Source of the DNA: JBHHXG01 sp046756985 | GTDB taxonomy: Bacteria; Pseudomonadota; Zetaproteobacteria; Mariprofundales; Mariprofundaceae | Length of the DNA: 30,615 nucleotides | Assembly (NCBI GenBank): GCA_046756985.1 | Contig: JBHHXG010000015.1 | Location: 1 to 30,615 of the forward strand | Direction of reading: 5' to 3' | Made by a program: the position numbers and the translations under genes | The notes under the pieces: generated by a model | What the model was told of the DNA's origin: nothing | The model's database searches: none | What the model saw: the letters and a program-made list of their open reading frames with translations, nothing else | In this document: positions 24,236-30,615 of the stretch, piece by piece | Position numbering within the stretch: position 1 is the first letter of the stretch | Layout of the letters: every line of letters starts with the position of its first letter

Positions 24236-24673
24236 CTAACTGCAATGAGTGTTTAAATATTCATCCATTTCAGAATTAGAGAGCATGGGGATGAGTTTGG
24301 CGTTGGCTTCTGGCATGGGGAAATCACCAAGCTCATCAAGTTTTACCCATACATGAGGGCTTTCACTATTTAAGCCTGATGTATCTGGGCAGATGCAGAT
24401 AAACAAGAGAAAGTTGAGTGTCCGATCAACGTAAGTATGTGATGCCTTGCCCAGATGCCGCCAGTGTTTGCCAGTCAGTCCGGTTTCTTCTTTCAGTTCA
24501 CGGATGGCGGCCTGTAAGGGTTTTTCATTGTCTTCTACCTTGCCGCCGGGGAAGGACCACAGCCCACTTTGATGGACATCGTCCGGCCGCTTTAGGAGTA
24601 GTACTTCCTTTTTGTTATTGAATGCGGCAACAAGCGCGATGACCTGAGCAGTGTCAGGTGCGGTATTCGGCAT
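24236..24673 (-). CDS. mutT: NUDIX hydrolase, MutT-like
   Basis: The product is 145 aa, starting MPNTAPDTAQVIALVAAF at 24673, inside the end of argJ (20-bp overlap), so the two are probably translationally coupled. The NUDIX box is complete: GGKVEDNEKPLQAAIREL continuing KEETGL, which fits Gx5Ex7REUxEExGU. MutT removes 8-oxo-dGTP from the nucleotide pool; the location after secA and argJ supports that role, since E. coli mutT follows secA. The 5' extension to 24745 is open but overlaps argJ heavily and lacks family similarity. The substrate is not proven by the sequence. Confidence 0.85.
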   Translation of the reverse strand: MPNTAPDTAQVIALVAAFNNKKEVLLLKRPDDVHQSGLWSFPGGKVEDNEKPLQAAIRELKEETGLTGKHWRHLGKASHTYVDRTLNFLLFICICPDTSGLNSESPHVWVKLDELGDFPMPEANAKLIPMLSNSEMDEYLNTHCS

Positions 24674-25865
24674 TGATGGTGATGTAATCGTGGGTGAGAT
24701 CGCCGGTCCACACTGTTGACGATGCGTTTCCCATACCGAGATCAATGGTCAATGAAAACTCATCCTGCGCAAACACGGCCATGCCATCCGCATCCTGGTA
24801 GTCCGGGTGCAGGTTTCCGCGCTCCAGCATCAGCACATCATCCGCCTTCAGGCAAATTGTATCGGTATCGATTGCAACCCCTGAATTGCCGATGGCCATC
24901 AGGATGCGGCCCCAGTTGGCATCACTGCCTGCAAAAGCGGTTTTGACCAGTGGCGATACGGCAATGGCCCGACCCACCGCGCGTGCATCTTCTCCATTGG
25001 CAGCGCCGGTGACATGGATGGTCACGAACTTGGACACGCCTTCACCATCACGGACAATCATCTGAGCCAGCTCGATGCTGAGCCCTGTTAATGCCTGCTC
25101 AAATTCAGATATTTCCTCCAATGGGGTTTGACCCAGGCCGATGCCGGAGGAGAGCAGGTACACGGTGTCGTTGGTGGAAGTGTCACCATCCACGCTGATG
25201 CAGTTGAACGAGCGATCGGCGGCGCGTTTCAGCATCGGCTGCAGCAGCTCGCGGGTCAGTGGTGCATCGGTGGCGATGAAGGCCAGCATCGTAGCCATGT
25301 CCGGGTGAATCATACCGCTGCCCTTGGCAATGCCGGTGATCGTGTAGTCACCCACTTTCCTCGAAGCCCATTTGGCGAAGGTATCGGTGGTGCGGATGGC
25401 TTCGGCGGCAGCTTCCCATCCGTCATCGCTCAACGCATCGGCGGCCTCGTGCATGCCTTGTTGAATGCGCTCAATCGGGAATGGCGTACCGATGACGCCG
25501 GTGGAGGCGGATAACGTTTGTTCACTTGAGCAGCCAGCGGCAGCAGCTCCGGCTTCAATCAGTTGCTGCGACCACACCCGCTCCATGTCGCCAACACCGG
25601 CATTGGCATTACCGCTGTTGGCGACAATGCAATGAATATCTTCGCTGTTTTTTTCAATGGCTTGCTGTCCGAAATCCACGCAGGCGGCACGGAAACGGTT
25701 CTGTGTGAACACGCCCGCCGCATGGCAGGGAACATCGGATACGATCAGCGTGACATCCTGACGTTTGCCTTTCAGTTCCGGCGATTTGACACCGCACGAT
25801 GCCGTACCGGCCCGGAACCCCGGAATGGGCAAGGGCGGGTCGAGCTGGGGCGGATTGACTGCCAT
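24654..25865 (-). CDS. argJ: Glutamate N-acetyltransferase / amino-acid acetyltransferase ArgJ
   Basis: The product is 403 aa. It transfers the acetyl group from N-acetylornithine to glutamate, recycling it in arginine synthesis, and in some organisms also uses acetyl-CoA. The start MAVNPPQLDPPLPIPGFRAG is at 25865. The self-cleavage site is GMIHPDMATMLAF, with the new N-terminal Thr beginning the beta chain. VANSGNANAG and GSDANWGRILMAIGNSG are family signatures. secA ends 9 bp upstream. A secA-argJ-mutT order is also known from pseudomonads. Confidence 0.96.
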   Translation of the reverse strand: MAVNPPQLDPPLPIPGFRAGTASCGVKSPELKGKRQDVTLIVSDVPCHAAGVFTQNRFRAACVDFGQQAIEKNSEDIHCIVANSGNANAGVGDMERVWSQQLIEAGAAAAGCSSEQTLSASTGVIGTPFPIERIQQGMHEAADALSDDGWEAAAEAIRTTDTFAKWASRKVGDYTITGIAKGSGMIHPDMATMLAFIATDAPLTRELLQPMLKRAADRSFNCISVDGDTSTNDTVYLLSSGIGLGQTPLEEISEFEQALTGLSIELAQMIVRDGEGVSKFVTIHVTGAANGEDARAVGRAIAVSPLVKTAFAGSDANWGRILMAIGNSGVAIDTDTICLKADDVLMLERGNLHPDYQDADGMAVFAQDEFSLTIDLGMGNASSTVWTGDLTHDYITINAEYRT

Positions 25866-25874
25866 GTTAGAACC

Positions 25875-28532
25875 CTAAGCCGCCTTGCGTTTACCGTGGC
25901 ACTGTTTGTACTTTTTGCCGGAACCGCAGGGGCAGGGGTCGTTACGGCCAACCTTGGCTTGCTTGCGCTTGAAGGTCTTTGGTTTCTCCTGCTCGACTTC
26001 TTCCTCACCATGACTGAAGGTCATTGGCGTGGTTTCCTGCGGCTGTTTCACTTGCGGCGGCTGTTCAACCTGCACGCGGTGCAAGGCGATCATCGTCTCT
26101 TCGCGGATGCGATTGATCATACCGGCAAACAGTTCGAAGGATTCGCGCTTGTATTCCTGCAGCGGCTGTTTCTGGGCATAGCCGCGCAGGCCGACGCTCT
26201 GGCGCAGGTGGTCCATGGCCAGCAAATGCTCCTTCCAGTGGTGGTCCAGAATCTGCAGCAAGAGGAACTTCTCGAAGCCGCGCATCTGATCCTCGCCGGT
26301 CAGCGTCTCTTTTTCACGCATCATGGCCTCAAGCGCTTCCGTGATGCGTGCTGTCATCGCTTCAGCGTCCTGCACCTCATCTGATTCGACCCACTGCGCA
26401 ACAGGCGCATCCAGCAACACCTTTTCATGCAGCTCTTTTTGCAGGCCCTCCAGATCCCAGTCTTCGGCATGGGCCTGGGCCGGCATGTGCTGTTCGACAA
26501 TACGGTTGGCGAAATCAAGGCGCATGTCCTCAATCACGTCGCGCACATCGTCGGCCTGTAGCAGTTCACGGCGCTGTGAGTAGATGACATCGCGCTGCTG
26601 GTTCATGACGTCATCGTATTCCAGCAATTGCTTGCGGATATCGAAGTTGCGGCCCTCAACTTTCTTCTGCGAATTTTCAATGGCTTTGGTGACCCAGGGG
26701 TGCTCGATGACTTCACCCTTGTTGAAGCCCATCTTGGTGAGCATGCCCTGCATTTTCTCACCGCCGAAGATGCGCATCAGATCATCTTCCATCGACAGGT
26801 AAAAACGGCTTGAGCCGGGGTCGCCCTGACGGCCGGCACGGCCTCTGAGCTGGTTGTCGATGCGGCGGGACTCATGCCGTTCGGTGCCGATGATGTGCAG
26901 ACCGCCGGCTGAAACAACTTCTTCGTGTTCGGCCTGACATGCAACCCTGATCTCCTCTTCCTTCCCTGCTTTGTCAGCGGCATCAGATTTCGAAGAATGC
27001 TGCTCAATCAGCATATCGGGATTGCCGCCCAGCATAATATCGGTGCCGCGGCCAGCCATGTTTGTGGCAATAGTTACTGCCCCTTTGCGGCCTGCCTGGG
27101 CAACGATCTCAGCCTCACGTTCGTGCTGCTTGGCGTTTAGAACCTCGTGCCGGATGCTCTTCTTTTTTAACATGTCAGACAGCAACTCGGATTTTTCAAT
27201 CGATGTAGTGCCAACCAGAATAGGCGTGCCCTTTTCGTGAATCTGGACGATTTCCTCCAGAATGGCGTCATATTTATCTTCCTGATCGCGGTAAATCAGA
27301 TCAGCCATATCGTCCCGGATCATCGGCTGGTTAGTTGGCACGATGACCACTTCCAGTTTGTAAATCTTCTGGAATTCCTCGGCTTCGGTATCAGCCGTGC
27401 CGGTCATGCCGGCCAGCTTGTCGTACATGCGGAAATAGTTCTGGAAGGTAATGGATGCAAGCGTCTGGTTTTCTGGCTGAACCGTTACTCCCTCCTTGGC
27501 CTCCAGCGCCTGATGCAGACCATCGGAATATCGCCGGCCCGGCATCATGCGACCGGTAAATTCATCAATAATGAGGACCTCATTATTACGCACGATGTAG
27601 TCCACTTCGCGCGTGAATAGCGTATTGGCACGCAGAGCCTGTGTAGCGGCATGCAGTAGATTGACGTTTTCCGGATCATACAGATTGCCGGATTTCATCA
27701 GGCCCGCTTTGCGGAACAGCTCTTCAACATGCTCCATGCCTTCTTCGGTATAGGAAACGGCCTTGTCCTTCTCATCCTTCTCATAATCAGACGCATCAAG
27801 CTGTTTGATGAGTTTGTCGGCCTGCCCATACAGTTCGGTCGCCTGTTCGGCGGGCCCTGAAATAATCAGTGGCGTGCGCGCTTCATCAATCAGGATGGAA
27901 TCCACCTCATCGACAATGGCGTAATACAGGCCTCGTTGCACCAGTTCTTCACTGGCAAAAGCCATGTTGTCGCGCAGGTGATCAAAGCCGTACTCGTTGT
28001 TGGTGCCATAGGTAATATCGGCAGCATAAGCCTTCTGACGCTGTTCGTTGTCCAGCCCGTGCTTGATGACGCCCACGGACAGCCCAAGGAAGTTGTACAA
28101 CTGCCCCATCCACTTGGCATCGCGGCTGGCCAGATAATCGTTGACGGTGACAACATGCACACCTTTTCCGGTTAGCGCATTCAGATAAACTGAAAGCGTG
28201 GACATCAGCGTCTTGCCTTCACCGGTCTTCATTTCGGCAATCTGGCCATGATGCAGGATCATGCCACCGATGAGCTGCACGTCGAAGTGACGCATGCCCA
28301 GCGTACGCACACTTGCCTCACGGACTACCGCAAATGCCTCAGGCAGCAGATCATCCAGCGATTCGTCCTTCTCCAGCCGCTGTTTGAACTCGTCCGTTTT
28401 TGCCTTCAGCGCATCATCGGACAGGGCCTTGATACCAGCTTCCAGCGCATTGATTTTGTCCACAAGCGGATACAATTCCTTGAGAATGCGCTCATTGCGG
28501 CTGCCGAACATTTTGGTCAAAACATTGAACAT
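25875..28532 (-). CDS. secA: Preprotein translocase ATPase SecA
   Basis: The product is 885 aa from the ATG at 28532 (MFNVLTKMFGSRNERILKEL); the longer frame to 28739 adds non-family residues. The DEAD motor has Walker A MKTGEGKT and Walker B IVDEVDSILIDEA. The helical scaffold and PPXD follow, and the second ATPase half has NMAGRGTDIMLGG and GRAGRQGDPG. The C-terminal zinc-binding motif, NDPCPCGSGKKYKQCHGK, binds SecB. Length and domain order are typical of Gammaproteobacteria. GGAG lies upstream of the start. It drives protein export through SecYEG, which the many signal-peptide proteins in this window would use. argJ follows in the same transcript. Confidence 0.98.
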   Translation of the reverse strand: MFNVLTKMFGSRNERILKELYPLVDKINALEAGIKALSDDALKAKTDEFKQRLEKDESLDDLLPEAFAVVREASVRTLGMRHFDVQLIGGMILHHGQIAEMKTGEGKTLMSTLSVYLNALTGKGVHVVTVNDYLASRDAKWMGQLYNFLGLSVGVIKHGLDNEQRQKAYAADITYGTNNEYGFDHLRDNMAFASEELVQRGLYYAIVDEVDSILIDEARTPLIISGPAEQATELYGQADKLIKQLDASDYEKDEKDKAVSYTEEGMEHVEELFRKAGLMKSGNLYDPENVNLLHAATQALRANTLFTREVDYIVRNNEVLIIDEFTGRMMPGRRYSDGLHQALEAKEGVTVQPENQTLASITFQNYFRMYDKLAGMTGTADTEAEEFQKIYKLEVVIVPTNQPMIRDDMADLIYRDQEDKYDAILEEIVQIHEKGTPILVGTTSIEKSELLSDMLKKKSIRHEVLNAKQHEREAEIVAQAGRKGAVTIATNMAGRGTDIMLGGNPDMLIEQHSSKSDAADKAGKEEEIRVACQAEHEEVVSAGGLHIIGTERHESRRIDNQLRGRAGRQGDPGSSRFYLSMEDDLMRIFGGEKMQGMLTKMGFNKGEVIEHPWVTKAIENSQKKVEGRNFDIRKQLLEYDDVMNQQRDVIYSQRRELLQADDVRDVIEDMRLDFANRIVEQHMPAQAHAEDWDLEGLQKELHEKVLLDAPVAQWVESDEVQDAEAMTARITEALEAMMREKETLTGEDQMRGFEKFLLLQILDHHWKEHLLAMDHLRQSVGLRGYAQKQPLQEYKRESFELFAGMINRIREETMIALHRVQVEQPPQVKQPQETTPMTFSHGEEEVEQEKPKTFKRKQAKVGRNDPCPCGSGKKYKQCHGKRKAA

Positions 28533-28608
28533 GGAAAAAGGCTCCAGAAGGTCTTCAGATAAGGCGCGGAAAGCTACCATGTACGGTGAGCCGCACCAAG
28601 GCATGCAA

Positions 28609-29751
28609 TCAGGACTCCAAAAATGCCCCCAGGCGGCGGACCCCCTTATGCAGGCACTGCAGGCTGGTAGCATAGGAAAACCGCACATGCTTCTCAGCTT
28701 GATAGCTGCCAAAGTCTTCGCCGGGCGTAATGGCAACACCGGCCTTCTCCAGCAATTGCCAGCAGAAACCCTTCGAATCGTCTGTCAGTTTTTCAACATT
28801 GGCATAGATATAAAACGCCCCCTGCGGTTCTACGACAATGCCAAAGCCGAGTTTTGGCAGCGCATCCAGCAGATAGCGCCTGCGCTCGTCGTAAGCCTGG
28901 CGCATGGTCTTTACCGCATCGGTGGCCGACAGGGCGGCGATTGCGGCATGCTGGGACAGCGTCGGCGCGGCGATGAAGATATTCTGCATGACGCGCCGGG
29001 CTGGCTCGATAAGCTCTTCGGGTACAATCACCCAGCCGATGCGCCAGCCGGTCATGGCCCATCGCTTGGAAAAGCCGTTGACAACAATGGCATGATCGCT
29101 GAATTGCAGGGCACAATCGCAGGACGCGCCGTAATTCAGCCCATGATAAATCTCATCGGAAATAAGATAGCCGTTATGGCTCTGGCAGAAAGCAGCAATC
29201 GCAGACAGTTCAGGCGCATCGATCAGCGTGCCGGTGGGATTGCCGGGCGAGATGACCACCGCCGCCTGCGTATCATCCCGCCAGTGAGATTCAGCTTGTT
29301 TCAGGCCCAGATGATACCGGGAATCCGGTCCGACTGGCACATTGATCGGTTCTCCGCCTGCCAGACGAATGAAATTCCTTTGGCATGGATAGCCGGGGTC
29401 CGACAGCAGCACAGACTCTCCCGGATTCAGCAGCACGGCATAAATCAGGTTGAAGGCTCCGGAAGTTCCGGGCGTGATCAGGATGCGTTCCGGCGCGACA
29501 CGGACTCCATATTCGCTCTGATACCATTTTGACAGTGCTTGCTGCAGCTCCGGCGCACCGGTGGACGGCGTATAGAAATTATCGCCACATTGCAGGCGCT
29601 CGCGGGCGGCCTCCAGCACCGGGTCGGGTGTCGGAAAATCCGGCTCGCCGATTTCCATATGGATAATCTCTTGCCCCTCGGCCTCAAGCTCTTTGGCGCG
29701 CTCCAGCAGTTGCATGACACGGAATGGTTCAATCTGATCAATGCGACGCAT
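28609..29751 (-). CDS. Class I/II PLP-dependent aminotransferase
   Basis: The product is 380 aa from ATG 29751 (MRRIDQIEPFRVMQLLERAKELEAEG). A TTG 18 bp upstream is possible. Fold-type I motifs are IHMEIGEPDFPTPDPV, SPGNPTGTLID, the PLP lysine region VNGFSKRWAMTGWRIGW, and a C-terminal Arg in KHVRFSYATSLQCL that should hold the substrate carboxylate. Aspartate, aromatic or alanine transaminases are all possible; the sequence does not settle the substrate. A 76-bp gap separates it from secA, and the next gene on the other side diverges from it. Confidence 0.9.
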   Translation of the reverse strand: MRRIDQIEPFRVMQLLERAKELEAEGQEIIHMEIGEPDFPTPDPVLEAARERLQCGDNFYTPSTGAPELQQALSKWYQSEYGVRVAPERILITPGTSGAFNLIYAVLLNPGESVLLSDPGYPCQRNFIRLAGGEPINVPVGPDSRYHLGLKQAESHWRDDTQAAVVISPGNPTGTLIDAPELSAIAAFCQSHNGYLISDEIYHGLNYGASCDCALQFSDHAIVVNGFSKRWAMTGWRIGWVIVPEELIEPARRVMQNIFIAAPTLSQHAAIAALSATDAVKTMRQAYDERRRYLLDALPKLGFGIVVEPQGAFYIYANVEKLTDDSKGFCWQLLEKAGVAITPGEDFGSYQAEKHVRFSYATSLQCLHKGVRRLGAFLES

Positions 29752-29788
29752 GGGGTGCAGTCTAGACAAAATTGGTTATGATTACCGC

Positions 29789-30019
29789 ATGGGAATGGCA
29801 TGCTCATTGCACGATCAGTTCGAGGCGGCAGCTACCAGAGGCCAGATGTGCCGCATCGTCTATCAGGATACCTATGGCGAGCATCACGCGGTGTTAGCGG
29901 TACCGAAAGACTGGCGCGTGCTCGATGGCGTGGAATGGGGCTTTTTTGAGTCCGAAGGCGGTGCGGACATGGAGGTCAGGCTATCCGATATCGTAGCGAT
30001 TGAAGTGCAGTCCGATTAA
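29789..30019 (+). CDS. Small conserved-type hypothetical protein (76 aa)
   Basis: The ATG at 29789 (MGMACSLHDQFEAAATRGQMCRIVYQD) is preferred because the longer reading frame would overlap the start of the divergent aminotransferase. A second ATG lies 6 bp on. The middle has a beta-strand pattern, CRIVYQDTYGEHHAVLAVP ... WGFFESEGGADMEVRLSDIVAIEV, like a small Sm-like or barrel protein; the Rho-binding antiterminator (Rof) family is a weak possibility. There is no signal peptide or membrane segment. The stop TAA is joined to the ATG of hemJ (TAAATG), so the two are likely cotranscribed. The function is not recognised. Confidence 0.6.
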   Translation: MGMACSLHDQFEAAATRGQMCRIVYQDTYGEHHAVLAVPKDWRVLDGVEWGFFESEGGADMEVRLSDIVAIEVQSD

Positions 30020-30466
30020 ATGCCCGTCATCGAATCCATAACGACTGAATGGCTTGAAGCCTTTCACATCATCTTCATGGTGTCATGGTTTGCGGGGCTA
30101 TTTTACCTGCCGCGTATTTTCGTCTATCACGCCGGGTACAAGGATGGCCCCGTGCATGAGCAATTCTGTGTCATGGAGTCCAAATTATATAAATACATCA
30201 TGATGCCCGCGATGATTCTGACAGTGGCGATGGGTATGTTGCTGGCTGTGCAGGAATGGGACTATGTCAGTGGTGAAATCTGGTTCTGGATCAAGATGAC
30301 GCTGGTGACGCTGTTGCTGACTTATCATTTTTATAGCGGCCATCTGGCTAAGGTCTTCGCGGCAGGGAAAAACAGCCGCGATCACAAGTTTTATCGGTTC
30401 TACAATGAAGCCCCAACGCTGATCCTGATTGCCGTCGTCATTCTGGTGGTGGTCAAACCTTTCTAG
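30020..30466 (+). CDS. hemJ: Protoporphyrinogen oxidase HemJ
   Basis: The product is 148 aa, a membrane protein with four helices, of the UPF0093/CopD-like family. The start is MPVIESITTEWLEAFHIIFMV. The conserved His is in AFHIIFMVSWFAGLFYLPR. Further signatures are YHAG, ESKLYKYIMMPAMILTVAMGM, GEIWFWIKMTLVTLLLTYHFY and FYNEAPTLILIAVVILVVVKPF. It oxidises protoporphyrinogen IX in heme synthesis without HemG or HemY. It starts directly after the stop of the small gene. A weak 5-6 bp hairpin (AAGCAG/CTGCTT) follows the stop. Confidence 0.93.
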   Translation: MPVIESITTEWLEAFHIIFMVSWFAGLFYLPRIFVYHAGYKDGPVHEQFCVMESKLYKYIMMPAMILTVAMGMLLAVQEWDYVSGEIWFWIKMTLVTLLLTYHFYSGHLAKVFAAGKNSRDHKFYRFYNEAPTLILIAVVILVVVKPF

Positions 30467-30497
30467 CCACAAGGAAGCAGGGCTGCTTGGCCATGCA

Positions 30498-30537
30498 GTT
30501 CGAATCCCCTATGGCACCGCTTAATAAATTAAAATCA
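30498..30537. repeat. Dispersed about 40-bp repeat, copy 2
   Basis: GTTCGAATCCCCTATGGCAC and the following bases align with 24188-24227 (GTTCTAATCCTCTATGGCAC...) over about 40 bp with roughly three quarters identity. Here the right arm is degenerate (ATTAAAATCAT), so no hairpin forms. Both copies sit 8-30 bp after the last gene of a plus-strand group. The core GTTCGAATCC looks like a tRNA T-loop, but there is no tRNA body upstream. The remaining bases to 30615 are AT-rich and show no gene. Confidence 0.55.
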
Positions 30538-30615
30538 TGGGCTAGCATAAGATAAGAAATAGGGTCATGCCTAGTTTAGCGGGTTATCACGTACCAATTT
30601 AAGCAGTTTACCATA

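Noticed and set aside
30485..30520. A tRNA gene at the right end, suggested by GTTCGAATCCCC and GGCACC
   Set aside because: The T stem does not pair, and no anticodon arm, D arm or matching 5' acceptor strand exists upstream; hemJ ends at 30466.

Overview
The window looks like a chromosomal segment of a Gram-negative proteobacterium of moderate-to-high GC. Envelope genes (EnvC, a CtpA-type protease, an L,D-transpeptidase, YibQ) and the orders secA-argJ-mutT and DUF484-xerC are typical of Gammaproteobacteria and close relatives. I cannot fix the genus; a Zetaproteobacterium such as Mariprofundus is only a guess. About 9.47-30.5 kb is dense, ordinary housekeeping DNA. The unusual part is the first 9.2 kb.

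Left region (1-9.3 kb): the C-terminal end of thymidylate synthase is followed by a head-to-tail tandem duplication with a 3,856-bp unit (201-4056 and 4057-7912). Each unit carries one minus-strand gene for a secreted multidomain protein: beta-propeller, thrombospondin type 3 calcium loops, a possible carbohydrate-binding-like region, three PKD domains and a His/Asp/Glu-rich tail. The unit ends lie in copies of a short motif (AATTAAGTATTG...CCCC...AATTCC) that also occurs inverted, giving REPIN-like doublets. A degenerate second copy of the thyA tail lies just right of the array. Next come a nitrobindin/FABP-like gene, a VOC-family gene and what looks like a dead N-terminal stub of folA.

Central region (9.4-24.2 kb, plus strand): a short rpmE-rplU-rpmA operon with a clear promoter and terminator is followed by a long, tightly packed cluster, obgE-proB-proA-nadD-rsfS-rlmH-envC-ctpA-yibQ-DUF502-TPR/NTF2-ldt/NTF2-DUF484/GGDEF-xerC. 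Many of its genes overlap. It begins with ribosome and metabolism genes and turns into peptidoglycan and septum functions, a diguanylate cyclase and the chromosome dimer recombinase. L21 carries a long histone-H1-like Ala/Lys/Pro tail, and two adjacent periplasmic proteins share the same C-terminal NTF2-like domain.

Right region (24.2-30.6 kb): a minus-strand group, aminotransferase-secA-argJ-NUDIX, converges on xerC at a hairpin. A short plus-strand pair, an unknown 76-aa protein and HemJ, diverges from the aminotransferase. A roughly 40-bp dispersed repeat with a tRNA-T-loop-like core follows both xerC and hemJ. No tRNA, rRNA, CRISPR array or intact transposase was seen.
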